Positions 43,754 through 53,999 of a stretch of DNA of 64,000 nt are shown piece after piece. The stretch's first letter is position 1, and every line of letters begins with the position of its first letter. The stretch is from NCBI RefSeq assembly GCF_042664895.1, contig NZ_JBHTBQ010000044.1:186001-250000 (forward strand), in the 5' to 3' direction. The stretch is from Iodobacter arcticus. Lineage in GTDB: Bacteria > Pseudomonadota > Gammaproteobacteria > Burkholderiales > Chitinibacteraceae. The position numbers were made by a program, and so were the translations under genes. The notes beneath the pieces are model-generated. The model was not told where the DNA came from. It did no database searches and was given only the letters and a program-made list of their open reading frames with translations.

Positions 43754-45769
43754 TTACTTGCTCAGATCAATACTAAATACCGCTGCGCTCTTATCTGCCT
43801 TGGTAGAATCGAGCGAAACATTATTGATTTTGTCCTGAGCGGCTACGCTGGCGGCTGCCGCATCAGCCGAGGTTTCAAACAGCACTTTGCCTGCTGTTTT
43901 GACCTTGGCAAAGCGCCAGTTGGCCACTGGGCCCTGTTTTGCCAGTGTCAGCGTTTTTTGCTCTTTAACGTAATTAACGATGATGTCGCGATTGGCATCG
44001 CCACCGCTATCAATCACGATCTGGCTGCCATCTAGCCCCGCAAAGCCACCACCACCGCTGGCACGGTAGTTATTGGTCACCACGATAAAGTCAGCCTTTA
44101 AATCAAGCGCTTTGCCATCAAGGTTTAGATTAACAATGCGGCTGCCTTTGTCTTTGGTCACATCGATTTCATAAGTAATGCCGTCGATTTGATCAAAGTT
44201 ATACGATGGGAATGCGCTGTTGATTAAGTTTTGATCGGCTGTTTTAGCAGGGTCAATTTGGTTGAATTGTTCTGCTGATTTCTCTAGCCAAAGCTTCACC
44301 GCAGTACCGTTGATTTTTACGGCTTGCAGCGTGTTCGGGTAAAGGTAAAGGTCCGCAATATTTTTGATCGCCACATCACCGGCCATGATGTCGGTAAAGC
44401 CAGTACCCCGGAAGTTGACTTTAAACGGTGCAGCAGCTGACAGGATAGGCAGCTTGTCGTATTGCGGTAAATTGGCTTTCACAAACTTGGCCACATAATC
44501 TGTTTGCGCCAGATTAATCAGGCGCATTGCTGCAGTTGGGCCCACTTGCGAGAAGAAAGAGCTGATGCGGTATTCGCTCTTACCAACCCCGGCGCTCACA
44601 TATTTGATCGTGCCTTGATGTTCTTTATCAACCAGCTTGGCAATCTCGGTTTTAACGGGAACAGCGGTCACTTTTCCCGCACTGTCTTTGCTGCTGACGT
44701 ATTTAAGCTCGCCTTGCGAGTTAGTGACTTTCCATGCCTTGCCATCAAAGGTGAGATTAAGCTTCAGCACCCCGAGTGTATTGCCCCAGAAGCCAGACAT
44801 GACGGTTGGAATGCCGTTTACCAAGCCTTTTACATTGTCGACATTTTTGATATCTGCGTAGTTTTTGCCATCCGGGAAATAGCTATGCGAGTGACCAGAA
44901 ACAATGGCATCAATACCCGGCACGTCTTTGGCTAGGTAATACACAGCGTTTTCCATTTCTGGGCTATAAGCCGCGCTCGAAATGCCGCCATGCGAGAGGG
45001 CAACCACAATATCAGCGCCTGCGGCACGCATTTGCGGCACGTATTTTTTGGCCGCATCCACGACGGGCAACACGGTGACTTTGCCTTCCAGATTACGCTT
45101 ATCCCAATTCATAATGCCCGGCGGGGTAAAACCGATCACGCCTACTTTTAGTTTTACATCTTTGCCATCTGCTGTTTTAAAGGTGCGATCCAGAATCACA
45201 TAAGGCGCAAACAGCGGTTTGCCATCGCTCGCGTTGTTTACATTAGAAACCACTAGCGGGAAATCCGGGCCTTTACAGTTTTGGCCTGCTTCCGGGCCGG
45301 CTTTCATAGCGTTGCCCGTGATTTGGCCAAGAAATTTTAGGCCATAGTTAAACTCATGGTTACCAATATTGCCTGCGTCGTACTTCATGGCGCTCATGAC
45401 TTTATGAATGGCAAGCTGGGTGTCGCACTTTACTGGCTCAATTTGCGCCTGAAAATCAGAGAGGGACGTGCCCTGAATGGTGTCGCCATCGTCAACGAGC
45501 AGATTATTTGGGTTTTCTTGACGTGCGGTATCGATCAGCGTGGCGGTGCGCTCAAAACCAAGGGTGACATCTTCGGTGGTTTTGTAGTAATCGTAGCTCA
45601 GCACATTGGCGTGCAAGTCGGTGGTTTGCAGTACTGCTAAATCAAGCTTGGTGCCTGCAGCAACAGTTGGCGTAGCCGGCGGGCTAACGGGCGTGTCTGT
45701 ATCACTGTCATTGCACGCTACTAATACTAAGGAGCTGCAAATTAAGCTGGCTAATAATGTAATGCGCAT
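43754..45769 (-). CDS. cpdB: 2',3'-cyclic-nucleotide 2'-phosphodiesterase/3'-nucleotidase (CpdB-type) lipoprotein
   Basis: 671 residues from MRITLLASLICSS at 45769, giving a signal peptide with lipobox LVAC (about residue 19); the open frame extends to 45838 but lacks a signal peptide start. The metallophosphatase motifs are intact: LQTTDLHAN, DDGDTIQGT, GNIGNHEFNYG, LSHGG and GHSHSYFPDG. The 5'-nucleotidase C-terminal domain follows (about 440-620), with the substrate-stacking region. It hydrolyses 2',3'-cyclic nucleotides and 3'-nucleotides outside the inner membrane to salvage nucleosides and phosphate. E. coli CpdB is a soluble periplasmic protein of similar length; the lipid anchor differs. 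Confidence 0.9.
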   Translation of the reverse strand: MRITLLASLICSSLVLVACNDSDTDTPVSPPATPTVAAGTKLDLAVLQTTDLHANVLSYDYYKTTEDVTLGFERTATLIDTARQENPNNLLVDDGDTIQGTSLSDFQAQIEPVKCDTQLAIHKVMSAMKYDAGNIGNHEFNYGLKFLGQITGNAMKAGPEAGQNCKGPDFPLVVSNVNNASDGKPLFAPYVILDRTFKTADGKDVKLKVGVIGFTPPGIMNWDKRNLEGKVTVLPVVDAAKKYVPQMRAAGADIVVALSHGGISSAAYSPEMENAVYYLAKDVPGIDAIVSGHSHSYFPDGKNYADIKNVDNVKGLVNGIPTVMSGFWGNTLGVLKLNLTFDGKAWKVTNSQGELKYVSSKDSAGKVTAVPVKTEIAKLVDKEHQGTIKYVSAGVGKSEYRISSFFSQVGPTAAMRLINLAQTDYVAKFVKANLPQYDKLPILSAAAPFKVNFRGTGFTDIMAGDVAIKNIADLYLYPNTLQAVKINGTAVKLWLEKSAEQFNQIDPAKTADQNLINSAFPSYNFDQIDGITYEIDVTKDKGSRIVNLNLDGKALDLKADFIVVTNNYRASGGGGFAGLDGSQIVIDSGGDANRDIIVNYVKEQKTLTLAKQGPVANWRFAKVKTAGKVLFETSADAAAASVAAQDKINNVSLDSTKADKSAAVFSIDLSK

Positions 45770-46501
45770 TGCTTTTCTCTCTTCTGTTATTGGGTTCTTG
45801 TGTTGAGGCGCGAGAGTAAGGTTTAAAGTTTGCAGCAAGACTATCTTTGTGTTGCAGTTAGGTTAATTTTTTGTGACCTTGGGTTAGATATGCTTTGAAA
45901 CAATCAAAAAAAGCAAAAATTTGCTAAACAATTAGCAAAAGAAGCACTTAAATTATTTGATGATCTTACACCGCTCTAGTTTTTAATTACGAGTTTCTTA
46001 ATTTTCCATGCAAGAAGGCGGACCCAAAGAAATAGTATTTCTCAAGCTACAGAAGTGAGGGGGCCGTTTTTATGCGCACTCGTCCACACCCTAGCTTGCA
46101 GCGTTGGAAAAGATAAACGTGCCTCTATAGGTATCAACTTGAGCCGTTTTGTTAAGGAAAATAGCCTTTGTAGGGTGGTGAACCCCGTCGTTTTTCTTAC
46201 CTATTATTTGGTGTGTTTTACCCGTCTTATTTTGTAGAAACGCATTTTTTACCAAGCAAGAGAGCTACGTAAAACCAAGGTCTTTAAGCCTGTGTTTTTA
46301 AAAGATTTAACTTTTTTGGGTTGGCAGATTTGCTGACGGGTTTATTTGCGCTGCCATAGTTCTGCACGATGCGCAGAAAACCGGCAAAATAGCGGGTTGA
46401 ATCCGCGTGGCGTGACTTTGTTTGCTTATTTCATACGCTGTTTTGTCTAAAATAATCAAACAAAGTCATCTCATGCGCACCTTGAATTTCGGAAAGACAG
46501 A
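45770..46501. other. Long intergenic region with a 12-base inverted repeat
   Basis: About 730 bases between divergent genes. Perfect inverted arms TGACTTTGTTTG (46413-46424) and CAAACAAAGTCA (46457-46468) are separated by 32 bases and lie just before the FAD oxidoreductase gene. Near 46172 is a GTAGGGTGGTGAACCCCGTCG stretch that resembles one near 51381. A 60-codon frame at 46055-46237 lacks support and is not called. Confidence 0.5.
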
Positions 46502-48115
46502 ATGTTAAGAATAAATGAAGTAAAACTGCCGCTTGATCATTCGGAAGACGAGCTAAAGCAAGCACTGCTCAAGCGTTTGGCGATTCCTGAAGCTGATCTG
46601 ATCAGCTTCACCCTCTTTAAGCGCAGCTACGATGCGCGTAAGCGGGCGGCCATTCTGCTGATCTACTCCCTCGATGCAGAAGTCAAAAATGAAGCGGCGG
46701 TGCTCAAGCGCTTGAGTGCAGATCGCCACATCATGATCTCGCCAGATATTGAATACCAATACGTAGGCCACGCGCCGGAAGGGCTAACTGATCGCCCTGT
46801 GGTGATTGGCACGGGCCCCTGTGGCTTGTTTGCGGGGCTATTGCTGGCGCAAATGGGCTTTAAGCCGATTATCCTCGAGCGCGGCAAGGCGGTGCGTGAG
46901 CGCACTAAAGATACTTGGGGCCTATGGCGTAAGGGCGAGCTAAACCCTGAATCAAATGTGCAATACGGTGAAGGCGGTGCGGGTACGTTTTCTGACGGCA
47001 AGCTTTACAGCCAGATTAAAGACCCTAAGCATTTAGGCTATAAAGTTTTACAAGAATTTGTAAAAGCGGGCGCACCAGACGAGATTATGTACGTCAGCAA
47101 GCCCCATATCGGTACGTTTCGCCTAGTCAGCATGGTTGAAAGCATGCGTGCCAATATTATTGAGCTGGGCGGCGAAGTGCGCTTTTCTAGCAAGGTAGAG
47201 CAGCTGATTTTGAAGAACGGCCAAGTTGAAGGTGTAGAGCTGGCCAATGGTGAAAAAATTCATTCCAAGCACGTGGTGCTGGCAATTGGCCATAGCGCGC
47301 GCGATACGTTTTACAAATTATTTGAGCAGGGCGTGTATATGGAGGCCAAGCCGTTTTCGCTGGGTTTCCGAGTAGAGCACCCGCAAGCCTTAATCGATAC
47401 AGCACGTTTCGGCCCAAGTGCGGGTCATCCGATTTTGGGCGCGGCAGATTATAAATTGGTGCACCACGCCAGCAATGGCCGCTCGGTATATAGCTTCTGT
47501 ATGTGCCCCGGTGGCACGGTAGTCGCTGCGGCATCCGAGCCGGGCCGTGTGGTCACCAATGGCATGAGTCAGTATTCGCGTAATGAGCGCAATGCCAATG
47601 CGGCGATTGTGGTGGGGATTACACCAGAGGAAGATTTCCCCGGCCATCCGCTGGCGGGGATTGAGCTACAGCGTAAGTGGGAAAGTAAGGCTTTTGAAGT
47701 GGGCGGTAGCACGTATCAAGCCCCTGCCCAAAAACTGGGCGATTTCCTTGTGGGCAAGCCATCCACCGAGTTTGGCGTGGTGGTGCCTTCCTATACACCG
47801 GGCGTGCATTTAACTGACTTAGCCGATTGCCTGCCTGAATACGCCATTACCGCTATTCGTGAAGCAATGCCAGCGTTTGATAAGCAAATCAAAGGCTTTG
47901 GTATGGCCGATGCGCTGTTTACCGGCGTAGAAACCCGCACCTCGTCACCCGTGCGCATCAAGCGCGATAACGACACGCTAGAAAGCATCAACACCAAGGG
48001 CTTATTCCCTGCCGGTGAAGGTGCAGGCTACGCAGGCGGAATTTTATCTGCCGGTGTGGACGGTATTAAAATTGCCGAAGCGGTGGCCTTAAGTATTTTG
48101 AATCCACGGTCTTAA
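46502..48115 (+). CDS. NAD(P)/FAD-dependent oxidoreductase
   Basis: 537 residues. After an N-terminal domain of about 95 residues seen in this uncharacterised family (KLPLDHSEDELKQALLKRL) comes the FAD-binding motif VVIGTGPCGLFAGLLLAQMG (about 100-119) and LERG, then GEGGAGTFSDGKLYS, and a C-terminal FAD contact GEGAGYAGGILSAGVDGIKIAE. These proteins are annotated as FAD-dependent dehydrogenases of unknown substrate. No membrane segment. It is followed by a strong hairpin and then glgC; no functional link to glycogen is evident. Confidence 0.9.
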   Translation: MLRINEVKLPLDHSEDELKQALLKRLAIPEADLISFTLFKRSYDARKRAAILLIYSLDAEVKNEAAVLKRLSADRHIMISPDIEYQYVGHAPEGLTDRPVVIGTGPCGLFAGLLLAQMGFKPIILERGKAVRERTKDTWGLWRKGELNPESNVQYGEGGAGTFSDGKLYSQIKDPKHLGYKVLQEFVKAGAPDEIMYVSKPHIGTFRLVSMVESMRANIIELGGEVRFSSKVEQLILKNGQVEGVELANGEKIHSKHVVLAIGHSARDTFYKLFEQGVYMEAKPFSLGFRVEHPQALIDTARFGPSAGHPILGAADYKLVHHASNGRSVYSFCMCPGGTVVAAASEPGRVVTNGMSQYSRNERNANAAIVVGITPEEDFPGHPLAGIELQRKWESKAFEVGGSTYQAPAQKLGDFLVGKPSTEFGVVVPSYTPGVHLTDLADCLPEYAITAIREAMPAFDKQIKGFGMADALFTGVETRTSSPVRIKRDNDTLESINTKGLFPAGEGAGYAGGILSAGVDGIKIAEAVALSILNPRS

Positions 48116-48161
48116 ATCTAAAATAAAACCAGCGTAAAACACATCAGTATTGGGTGTAAAA

Positions 48162-48185
48162 CCGTGGGCACTTTGGTGCCCACGG
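48162..48185. other. Ten-base-pair hairpin between the oxidoreductase gene and glgC
   Basis: CCGTGGGCAC / GTGCCCACGG with a TTTG loop, 47 bases past the oxidoreductase stop. No T run follows on the plus strand, so termination is uncertain; it may be a leader structure of glgC. Confidence 0.6.
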
Positions 48186-48276
48186 GCATGTTGATTCGCC
48201 TGATTAAAAATCTTTCTAAGAAATTACTCTCAAGCTTGCTTAATATTCATATAAGCAGGCAGATGGGAGTGGTGAG

Positions 48277-49545
48277 ATGGAAGCAATTGATAAGCTGGTT
48301 CTGGCTCGCCAGCTCCCTAATCAGGCCGTGGCGCTGGTGCTGGCTGGTGGCCGTGGCTCTCGATTAAAAGACTTAACCAATCACCGCGCCAAGCCTGCGG
48401 TGCATTTTGGTGGCAAATACCGAATTATTGATTTTGCCCTGTCTAATTGCCTTAATTCGGGCATTCGCCGTATTGGCGTGATTACCCAATATAAATCGCA
48501 TAGCCTGCTCAGGCATTTGCAGCGCGGCTGGTCTTTTTTGCGCAATGAAATGAATGAATTTATTGATCTTTTGCCTGCTCAGCAAAGAGTGGACGAAGAA
48601 CACTGGTATCGCGGCACGGCCGATGCGGTATTTCAGAATCTGGATATTATCCGCAGCTATAAAGCGCAATATGTGGTGATTCTGGCGGGGGACCATATTT
48701 ATAAAATGGATTACTCCCGCATGCTGCTCGATCACGTCGAAAACAACGCCGCCTGCACCATTGCCTGCATCGAAGTCGATCGGGTTGAAGCCTCCGCCTT
48801 TGGCGTGATGGCCGTGGATGAACAGCGAAAAATCACTGCTTTTATTGAAAAACCCACCGATCCGCCTGCCATGCCTAATAAAAGCGATAAGGCTTTGGCA
48901 TCGATGGGCGTGTATGTTTTTAATGCTGATTATATTAATCGCATGCTGGCCGAAGACTTAGCCGATGAAGAATCTTCCCACGATTTTGGCAAAGATATTA
49001 TTCCGCGCATTGTGGCGGAGGGCCGAGCCCTGGCTCATCCATTTAGTGCATCTTGCGTTTCTAGTGATCCCAATTCGCCACCCTATTGGCGGGATGTGGG
49101 CACGGTAGATGCTTATTGGGAGGCCAATTTAGACCTCGCCTCGGTGCTGCCTGAGCTGGATATTTACGATAAAAATTGGCCGATCTGGACCCACCAAGAG
49201 CAGCTTTCCCCTGCAAAATTTGTGCAGGATATCAATGGCAGCCACGGCATGACACTCAATTCCCTCGTCTCTGGCGGCTGCATTGTTTCTGGCTCTTTGG
49301 TCAATAACTCGGTGCTGTTTTCTAAAGTGCGTTTGCATTCTTTTTGCACCATCGATTCGGCGGTGATCTTGCCCTCGGTTACGGTAGGGCGCTCCAGCCG
49401 CCTGCGCCGCTGCGTGATAGACCGAGGCTGCCAAATTCCTGAAGGCACCGTCATTGGCGAAGACCGCAGCGCCGACGAGCGCCGCTTTTATTGCTCAGAA
49501 GGCGGCGTGGTGCTGGTGACAAGAGAAATGCTGGCGAAGTTGTAG
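48277..49545 (+). CDS. glgC: Glucose-1-phosphate adenylyltransferase
   Basis: 422 residues, full length. The nucleotide-binding start LAGGRGSRLKDLTNHRAKPA with the catalytic region GTADAVFQNLD and the glucose-1-phosphate site near FIEKP are visible, followed by the left-handed beta-helix (about 310-420). It makes ADP-glucose from ATP and glucose-1-phosphate, the committed step of bacterial glycogen synthesis. GGGAG precedes the start. Followed by a palindromic repeat and then glgA and glgP; glgB is not in the window. Confidence 0.96.
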   Translation: MEAIDKLVLARQLPNQAVALVLAGGRGSRLKDLTNHRAKPAVHFGGKYRIIDFALSNCLNSGIRRIGVITQYKSHSLLRHLQRGWSFLRNEMNEFIDLLPAQQRVDEEHWYRGTADAVFQNLDIIRSYKAQYVVILAGDHIYKMDYSRMLLDHVENNAACTIACIEVDRVEASAFGVMAVDEQRKITAFIEKPTDPPAMPNKSDKALASMGVYVFNADYINRMLAEDLADEESSHDFGKDIIPRIVAEGRALAHPFSASCVSSDPNSPPYWRDVGTVDAYWEANLDLASVLPELDIYDKNWPIWTHQEQLSPAKFVQDINGSHGMTLNSLVSGGCIVSGSLVNNSVLFSKVRLHSFCTIDSAVILPSVTVGRSSRLRRCVIDRGCQIPEGTVIGEDRSADERRFYCSEGGVVLVTREMLAKL

Positions 49546-49547
49546 TG

Positions 49548-49801
49548 AAACCCAAATCTTGAACCACGGAGGGCACAGAGAACACGGAGTCTCACGGAGA
49601 AAACCTGATACGTCCTATTTTTGAAATAGCGTCATTTTCGCTGAGTTTCCGATAAAAACACTCGGGGATCACGGCTTGCCTTGTTTTTGTTGATTTCTAG
49701 CCAAAGCCTAAAGCGGACATATCATCTTTGAATCATTTGGTTTTCTCTGTGTAACTCTGTGTCCTCCGTGTTCTCTGTGGTTCAAGATTTGGGTTTGGGG
49801 G
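49548..49801. repeat. CACGGAG-repeat palindrome, copy 2, with an internal insert
   Basis: The left arm (about 49550-49607) and right arm (about 49739-49801) match those of copy 1 near 12.3 kb, including the AAACCCAAATCTTG end and its complement. Here the arms are separated by about 130 bases that include CCGATAAAAACACTCGGGGA (49648-49667), a stretch shared in diverged form with 57895-57925. It sits between glgC and glgA. Confidence 0.85.
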
Positions 49802-49851
49802 CTTTTGTGTTGACGAAGTTTGCTAAAACCTAACATCAAGGGTAGCCATCT

Positions 49852-51288
49852 ATGCGTGTGTTACATGTTTGTGCCGAGCTGTTTCCGTTGTTAAAAACCG
49901 GTGGGCTGGCTGATGTGGCGGGGGCTTTGCCCTTGGCGCTAGGGGATTTGGGGTGTGATGTGCGCGTGCTCTTGCCTGGCTTTCCGGCGATTTTGGCGGG
50001 GCTAAAAATTGAAGGTGAAGTCGCCGCCGTGAATAGCATGGCGGGGCCGATCAGCATTCTATTTGGCCATACGGATAGTGGCATTGCCGCATATGTGATC
50101 GACGCGCCGCATTGCTTTGATCGCCCCGGTAGCCCCTATCTGGACGTGGGCCAGCAGCCTTATAGCGATAATCACCTGCGCTTTGCCCTGTTGGGCTGGG
50201 TAGCGGCACAGCTTGCCAGTGGCCTAGATCCTTTTTGGCGGGCAGAGCTGGTGCATGCCCATGATTGGCATGCGGGCCTTGTGCCAGCTTATTTAGTGGC
50301 TGCGGGCCGGCCTGCAAAAAGCGTATTTACCGTGCATAACTTAGCCTATCAGGGGGTGTTTCCGGCCTCGGCTTTTGCCAGTTTAGAATTACCGCCTGAA
50401 TTCTTTTCGTTGGAAGGCATCGAGTTTCACGGCAAGATTTCTTTTATGAAAGCAGGGCTGTATTTTTGCGATCATATCAGCACCGTTTCCCCGCGCTACG
50501 CCAGCGAAATTACTCATGACGAGCAAGGCTGCGGCCTTGATGGCCTGCTTAGAACCAGAAAAGCAGATCTGACAGGCATTTTGAACGGGGTAGACGATCA
50601 GGTCTGGAACCCGAATCTCGACCCGTTGATCGCCGCCAATTACAGCGTGGAAAAAATGCAGGGCAAGGCCAAGTGCAAGCTGGATATGCAAACGCGCATG
50701 GGATTAGATCAAAGCAGCGATCAGCCGCTGTTTGCTGTAGTCAGCCGCCTTACCGAACAAAAAGGCCTGCATCTGGTGCTGGCCGCGCTGGATGAAATCA
50801 CCCACCGTGGCGGGCAGTTTGTGCTGCTAGGTGGTGGGGATACGGCCTTGGAAGACGCATTTAAAGCCGCTGCCGCAGCCAATCCAGCGCAAATTGCCGT
50901 GCAAATTGGCTACGACGAAGATTGCTCGCACCGCATCATGGCCGCCGCCGATGTGCTATTCGTGCCCAGCCGTTTTGAGCCCTGCGGCCTCACCCAGCTC
51001 TACGCCCTAAAATACGGCGCACTGCCGCTGGTGCGCCGAGTCGGCGGCCTTGCCGACACCGTGATCGATTGCAGCCTAGAAAACCTAGAAGACGCCAGCG
51101 CCACCGGCTTTGTCTTCGATGATTTTAATGTAGCTGCCCTGACCCGCGCCCTGCGCCGCGCCTTCATCCTTTGGCATCGGCCAAAAGACTGGAAAATAAC
51201 CCGCCGCAGCGCCATGCAAGCCGACTTTGGCTGGAGCGCCGCGGCAGCGCAGTATGTGGCTTTGTATGAAAGGTTGATTGATGAATGA
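49852..51288 (+). CDS. glgA: Glycogen synthase (ADP-glucose type)
   Basis: 478 residues of the GT5 family. KTGGLADV (lysine 15) binds ADP-glucose; the C-terminal domain has VSRLTEQKGLHLV and the E-x7-E region PSRFEPCGLTQLYALKYG. It adds glucose from ADP-glucose to the growing alpha-1,4 chain in the cytoplasm. Length matches E. coli GlgA. It follows glgC after a 300-base gap that holds the palindromic repeat, so it may have its own promoter. Confidence 0.96.
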   Translation: MRVLHVCAELFPLLKTGGLADVAGALPLALGDLGCDVRVLLPGFPAILAGLKIEGEVAAVNSMAGPISILFGHTDSGIAAYVIDAPHCFDRPGSPYLDVGQQPYSDNHLRFALLGWVAAQLASGLDPFWRAELVHAHDWHAGLVPAYLVAAGRPAKSVFTVHNLAYQGVFPASAFASLELPPEFFSLEGIEFHGKISFMKAGLYFCDHISTVSPRYASEITHDEQGCGLDGLLRTRKADLTGILNGVDDQVWNPNLDPLIAANYSVEKMQGKAKCKLDMQTRMGLDQSSDQPLFAVVSRLTEQKGLHLVLAALDEITHRGGQFVLLGGGDTALEDAFKAAAAANPAQIAVQIGYDEDCSHRIMAAADVLFVPSRFEPCGLTQLYALKYGALPLVRRVGGLADTVIDCSLENLEDASATGFVFDDFNVAALTRALRRAFILWHRPKDWKITRRSAMQADFGWSAAAAQYVALYERLIDE

Positions 51289-51504
51289 GGACAAAATATG
51301 TGGCTACAAAGAACGCTGAAGGCACTATTACAGTAAGTGCTTTTGTGCGGCATTCTGCATTTTAAAAGGATAGGCTTTTCGTAGGGTGTGAAACGACGAA
51401 GTCGCTCTGCACCAAGGGCGGTGCGCAAGAAAAACACTTGCACACACTAAGAAAATCACATGATTTAGGGCGACGATTCCACGCGTTTTTTAAAGGAGCA
51501 CCCA

Positions 51505-53952
51505 ATGACGGTTTCTTTTGAATATGATTCTCCCGGCAATGATAGCGATGCTTTAAAACATGCTATTGCCAATAAGCTGGTGTTTTTTATTGGCAAAGAC
51601 CCCATTGTGGCTCAGCCTAAAGACTGGCTGAATGCGACTTTTTTGGCTGTGCGGGATAGATTAGTTGAGCGCTGGATGCGTACTACGCGGGCGCAGTATT
51701 CTCAGGATTTAAAGCGGGTTTATTATTTATCAATGGAGTTTTTGATTGGCCGTGCTTTATCTAATGCGCTATTGGCGCTGGAATTATTCGAGCCGGTTAA
51801 AGCCGCACTCGATGAAATGGGTGTGGATTTAAATGAGATTCTGGATTACGAGCCTGATGCGGCGTTGGGTAATGGCGGCTTGGGCCGATTGGCCGCGTGT
51901 TTTTTAGACTCAATGGCCACCATGGGCGTGCCGGGGTTTGCCTATGGAATACGCTATGATTTTGGCATGTTTAAGCAGCGCATTATTGATGGTCAGCAGG
52001 TTGAAGCACCGGATACTTGGCTTTCAGCCCTTAATGTATGGGAATTCCCCCGTGATGAAACTCAATATGTGGTGCAATTTGGCGGGCGAATAGAAACCAC
52101 AGGCAATACGGTGCATTGGCTGGATACGCAAGATGTATTGGCGATGGCTTATGATTATATTATTCCCGGCTATCAAACAACGGCTACCAATACACTCAGG
52201 CTTTGGTCGGCTAGGGCTTCGCGCAGTATTAATTTACATATGTTTAATCAAGGCGATTATTTTGCGGCGGTAGAAGAAAAAAATCATAGCGAAAATGTAT
52301 CTAGAGTTTTATATCCTGACGATTCTACCCAGCATGGTAAAGAGCTTAGATTGCGGCAGGAGTATTTTTTTGTTTCTGCTTCTTTGCAAGATATTGTGCA
52401 TCGCTATTTATTTACCCATGAAGATTTTAATCAACTTAGCGATAAAACCGCCATTCATTTAAACGATACGCATCCTGTATTGGCGGTGCCAGAATTAATG
52501 CGTATTTTAATGGATGAATATCATCTGGATTGGAATGTCGCTTGGGGATATACGCAGAATATTTTCTCATACACTAATCATACTTTAATGAGCGAAGCGC
52601 TGGAAACCTGGCCAGTGGAAATGTTTGCGCATTGGCTGCCCCGACACTTAAAAATTATTTTTGAGATTAATGAGCGCTTTCTTGCCGAGGTAAAACAACG
52701 TTTTGCAGGAGATACTGAGTTAATTCGCCGCGTTTCTTTGGTGGACGAATCAGGGGAGCGGAAAATTCGCATGGCTTATATTGCCGTAGTGGCTAGCCAT
52801 AAAGTGAATGGTGTTTCGGCACTGCATTCACAATTAATGAAATCGACCATCTTTGCTGATTTTGCGCGGATTTATCCAGAGCGCTTTACCAATGTGACCA
52901 ATGGCATTACGCCAAGGCGCTGGCTGGCTCAGGCTAATCGGCCTTTAGCTGCCTTGATCGACGAAAAAATAGGTAGAACATGGCGGGTTAATTTAGATGA
53001 ATTAGCCGAGCTAAAGCCCTTGGCTGAAGATGCAGGTTTTATTGGCGATTTTATGGCGGCTAAGCGGGCCAATAAAGAGCGCTTAGTACGCTATATCGCT
53101 ATGCACCTCGGTGGCGTTATTTCACCTGACGCTTTATTTGATGTACAGGTAAAGCGTATTCACGAATATAAACGGCAATTGCTTAATGTATTGCATGTGA
53201 TTACCCGCTATAACTTTATTCTAAAAAATCCAGATGCTGCCATTGTGCCAAGGGTGGTGGTATTTGCGGGAAAAGCGGCATCGGCTTATAAAATGGCCAA
53301 ATTATTAATTCGCCTGATTAATGATGTAGGTGCAAAAATTAATCACGATGTTAGAGTGGGCGATAAACTGAAAGTGGTGTTTATTCCTAATTACAGCGTA
53401 AGCCTTGCTGAAATCATTATCCCTGCGGCAGATTTATCCGAGCAGATTTCCACCGCAGGCACTGAGGCATCGGGCACAGGAAATATGAAATTTGCATTAA
53501 ATGGTGCATTGACGATTGGTACTTTGGATGGGGCAAATATAGAAATTGGCCAAGCGGTGGGGGCAGATAATATCTTTATTTTTGGCAATAATAGCGACGA
53601 TGTGCAGCGCCTGCGGCAAGAATCGTATGATCCCCGTGCGATTTACGAGGCTGATCCGGTCTTGCATGAAGTGCTTAATCAAATCGCCTCCGGCTTTTTT
53701 AGCCCGGAAGAGCCAGAGCGATATCGAGTTATCTTTGATTTATTGGTCAATTGGGGCGACCATTATCAATTACTGGCAGATTTTGCAGATTATGTAAAAG
53801 TGCAAGGAAAAGTGGATGCGCTGTATCTAAAGCCATTGGAATGGCATAAAAAAGCCCTGCTGAATGTGGCCGGAATGGGCCGCTTTTCATCAGACCGCAG
53901 CATCAGCGAATACGCACGTAAAATATGGAATAGCAGCAGTGTTAAGTTGTAA
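51505..53952 (+). CDS. glgP: Glycogen/starch phosphorylase
   Basis: 815 residues, typical for GT35. NGGLGRLAACFLDSMA and the pyridoxal-phosphate site GTEASGTGNMKFALNGAL (lysine in TGNMK) are intact, as is the VKRIHEYKRQLLN region. It releases glucose-1-phosphate from chain ends, so it opposes glgC/glgA. GGAG precedes the start. Upstream, 51289-51504 holds no gene; it includes a GTAGGGTGTGAAACGACGAAG-like stretch related to other dispersed fragments. Confidence 0.97.
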   Translation: MTVSFEYDSPGNDSDALKHAIANKLVFFIGKDPIVAQPKDWLNATFLAVRDRLVERWMRTTRAQYSQDLKRVYYLSMEFLIGRALSNALLALELFEPVKAALDEMGVDLNEILDYEPDAALGNGGLGRLAACFLDSMATMGVPGFAYGIRYDFGMFKQRIIDGQQVEAPDTWLSALNVWEFPRDETQYVVQFGGRIETTGNTVHWLDTQDVLAMAYDYIIPGYQTTATNTLRLWSARASRSINLHMFNQGDYFAAVEEKNHSENVSRVLYPDDSTQHGKELRLRQEYFFVSASLQDIVHRYLFTHEDFNQLSDKTAIHLNDTHPVLAVPELMRILMDEYHLDWNVAWGYTQNIFSYTNHTLMSEALETWPVEMFAHWLPRHLKIIFEINERFLAEVKQRFAGDTELIRRVSLVDESGERKIRMAYIAVVASHKVNGVSALHSQLMKSTIFADFARIYPERFTNVTNGITPRRWLAQANRPLAALIDEKIGRTWRVNLDELAELKPLAEDAGFIGDFMAAKRANKERLVRYIAMHLGGVISPDALFDVQVKRIHEYKRQLLNVLHVITRYNFILKNPDAAIVPRVVVFAGKAASAYKMAKLLIRLINDVGAKINHDVRVGDKLKVVFIPNYSVSLAEIIIPAADLSEQISTAGTEASGTGNMKFALNGALTIGTLDGANIEIGQAVGADNIFIFGNNSDDVQRLRQESYDPRAIYEADPVLHEVLNQIASGFFSPEEPERYRVIFDLLVNWGDHYQLLADFADYVKVQGKVDALYLKPLEWHKKALLNVAGMGRFSSDRSISEYARKIWNSSSVKL

Positions 53953-53999
53953 TTGCTATTGCACAAAATGGCTTTGTAGTAAATGCAACATGTCAGTTT

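Noticed and set aside
46055..46237. 60-codon open frame in the long intergenic region
   Set aside because: It overlaps a dispersed GTAGGG-type fragment and has no coding signals.
49548..49801. Short regularly repeated units that might suggest a CRISPR array
   Set aside because: The units are 7-8 bases, occur in inverted arms and have no unique spacers of 30-40 bases; there are no cas genes.
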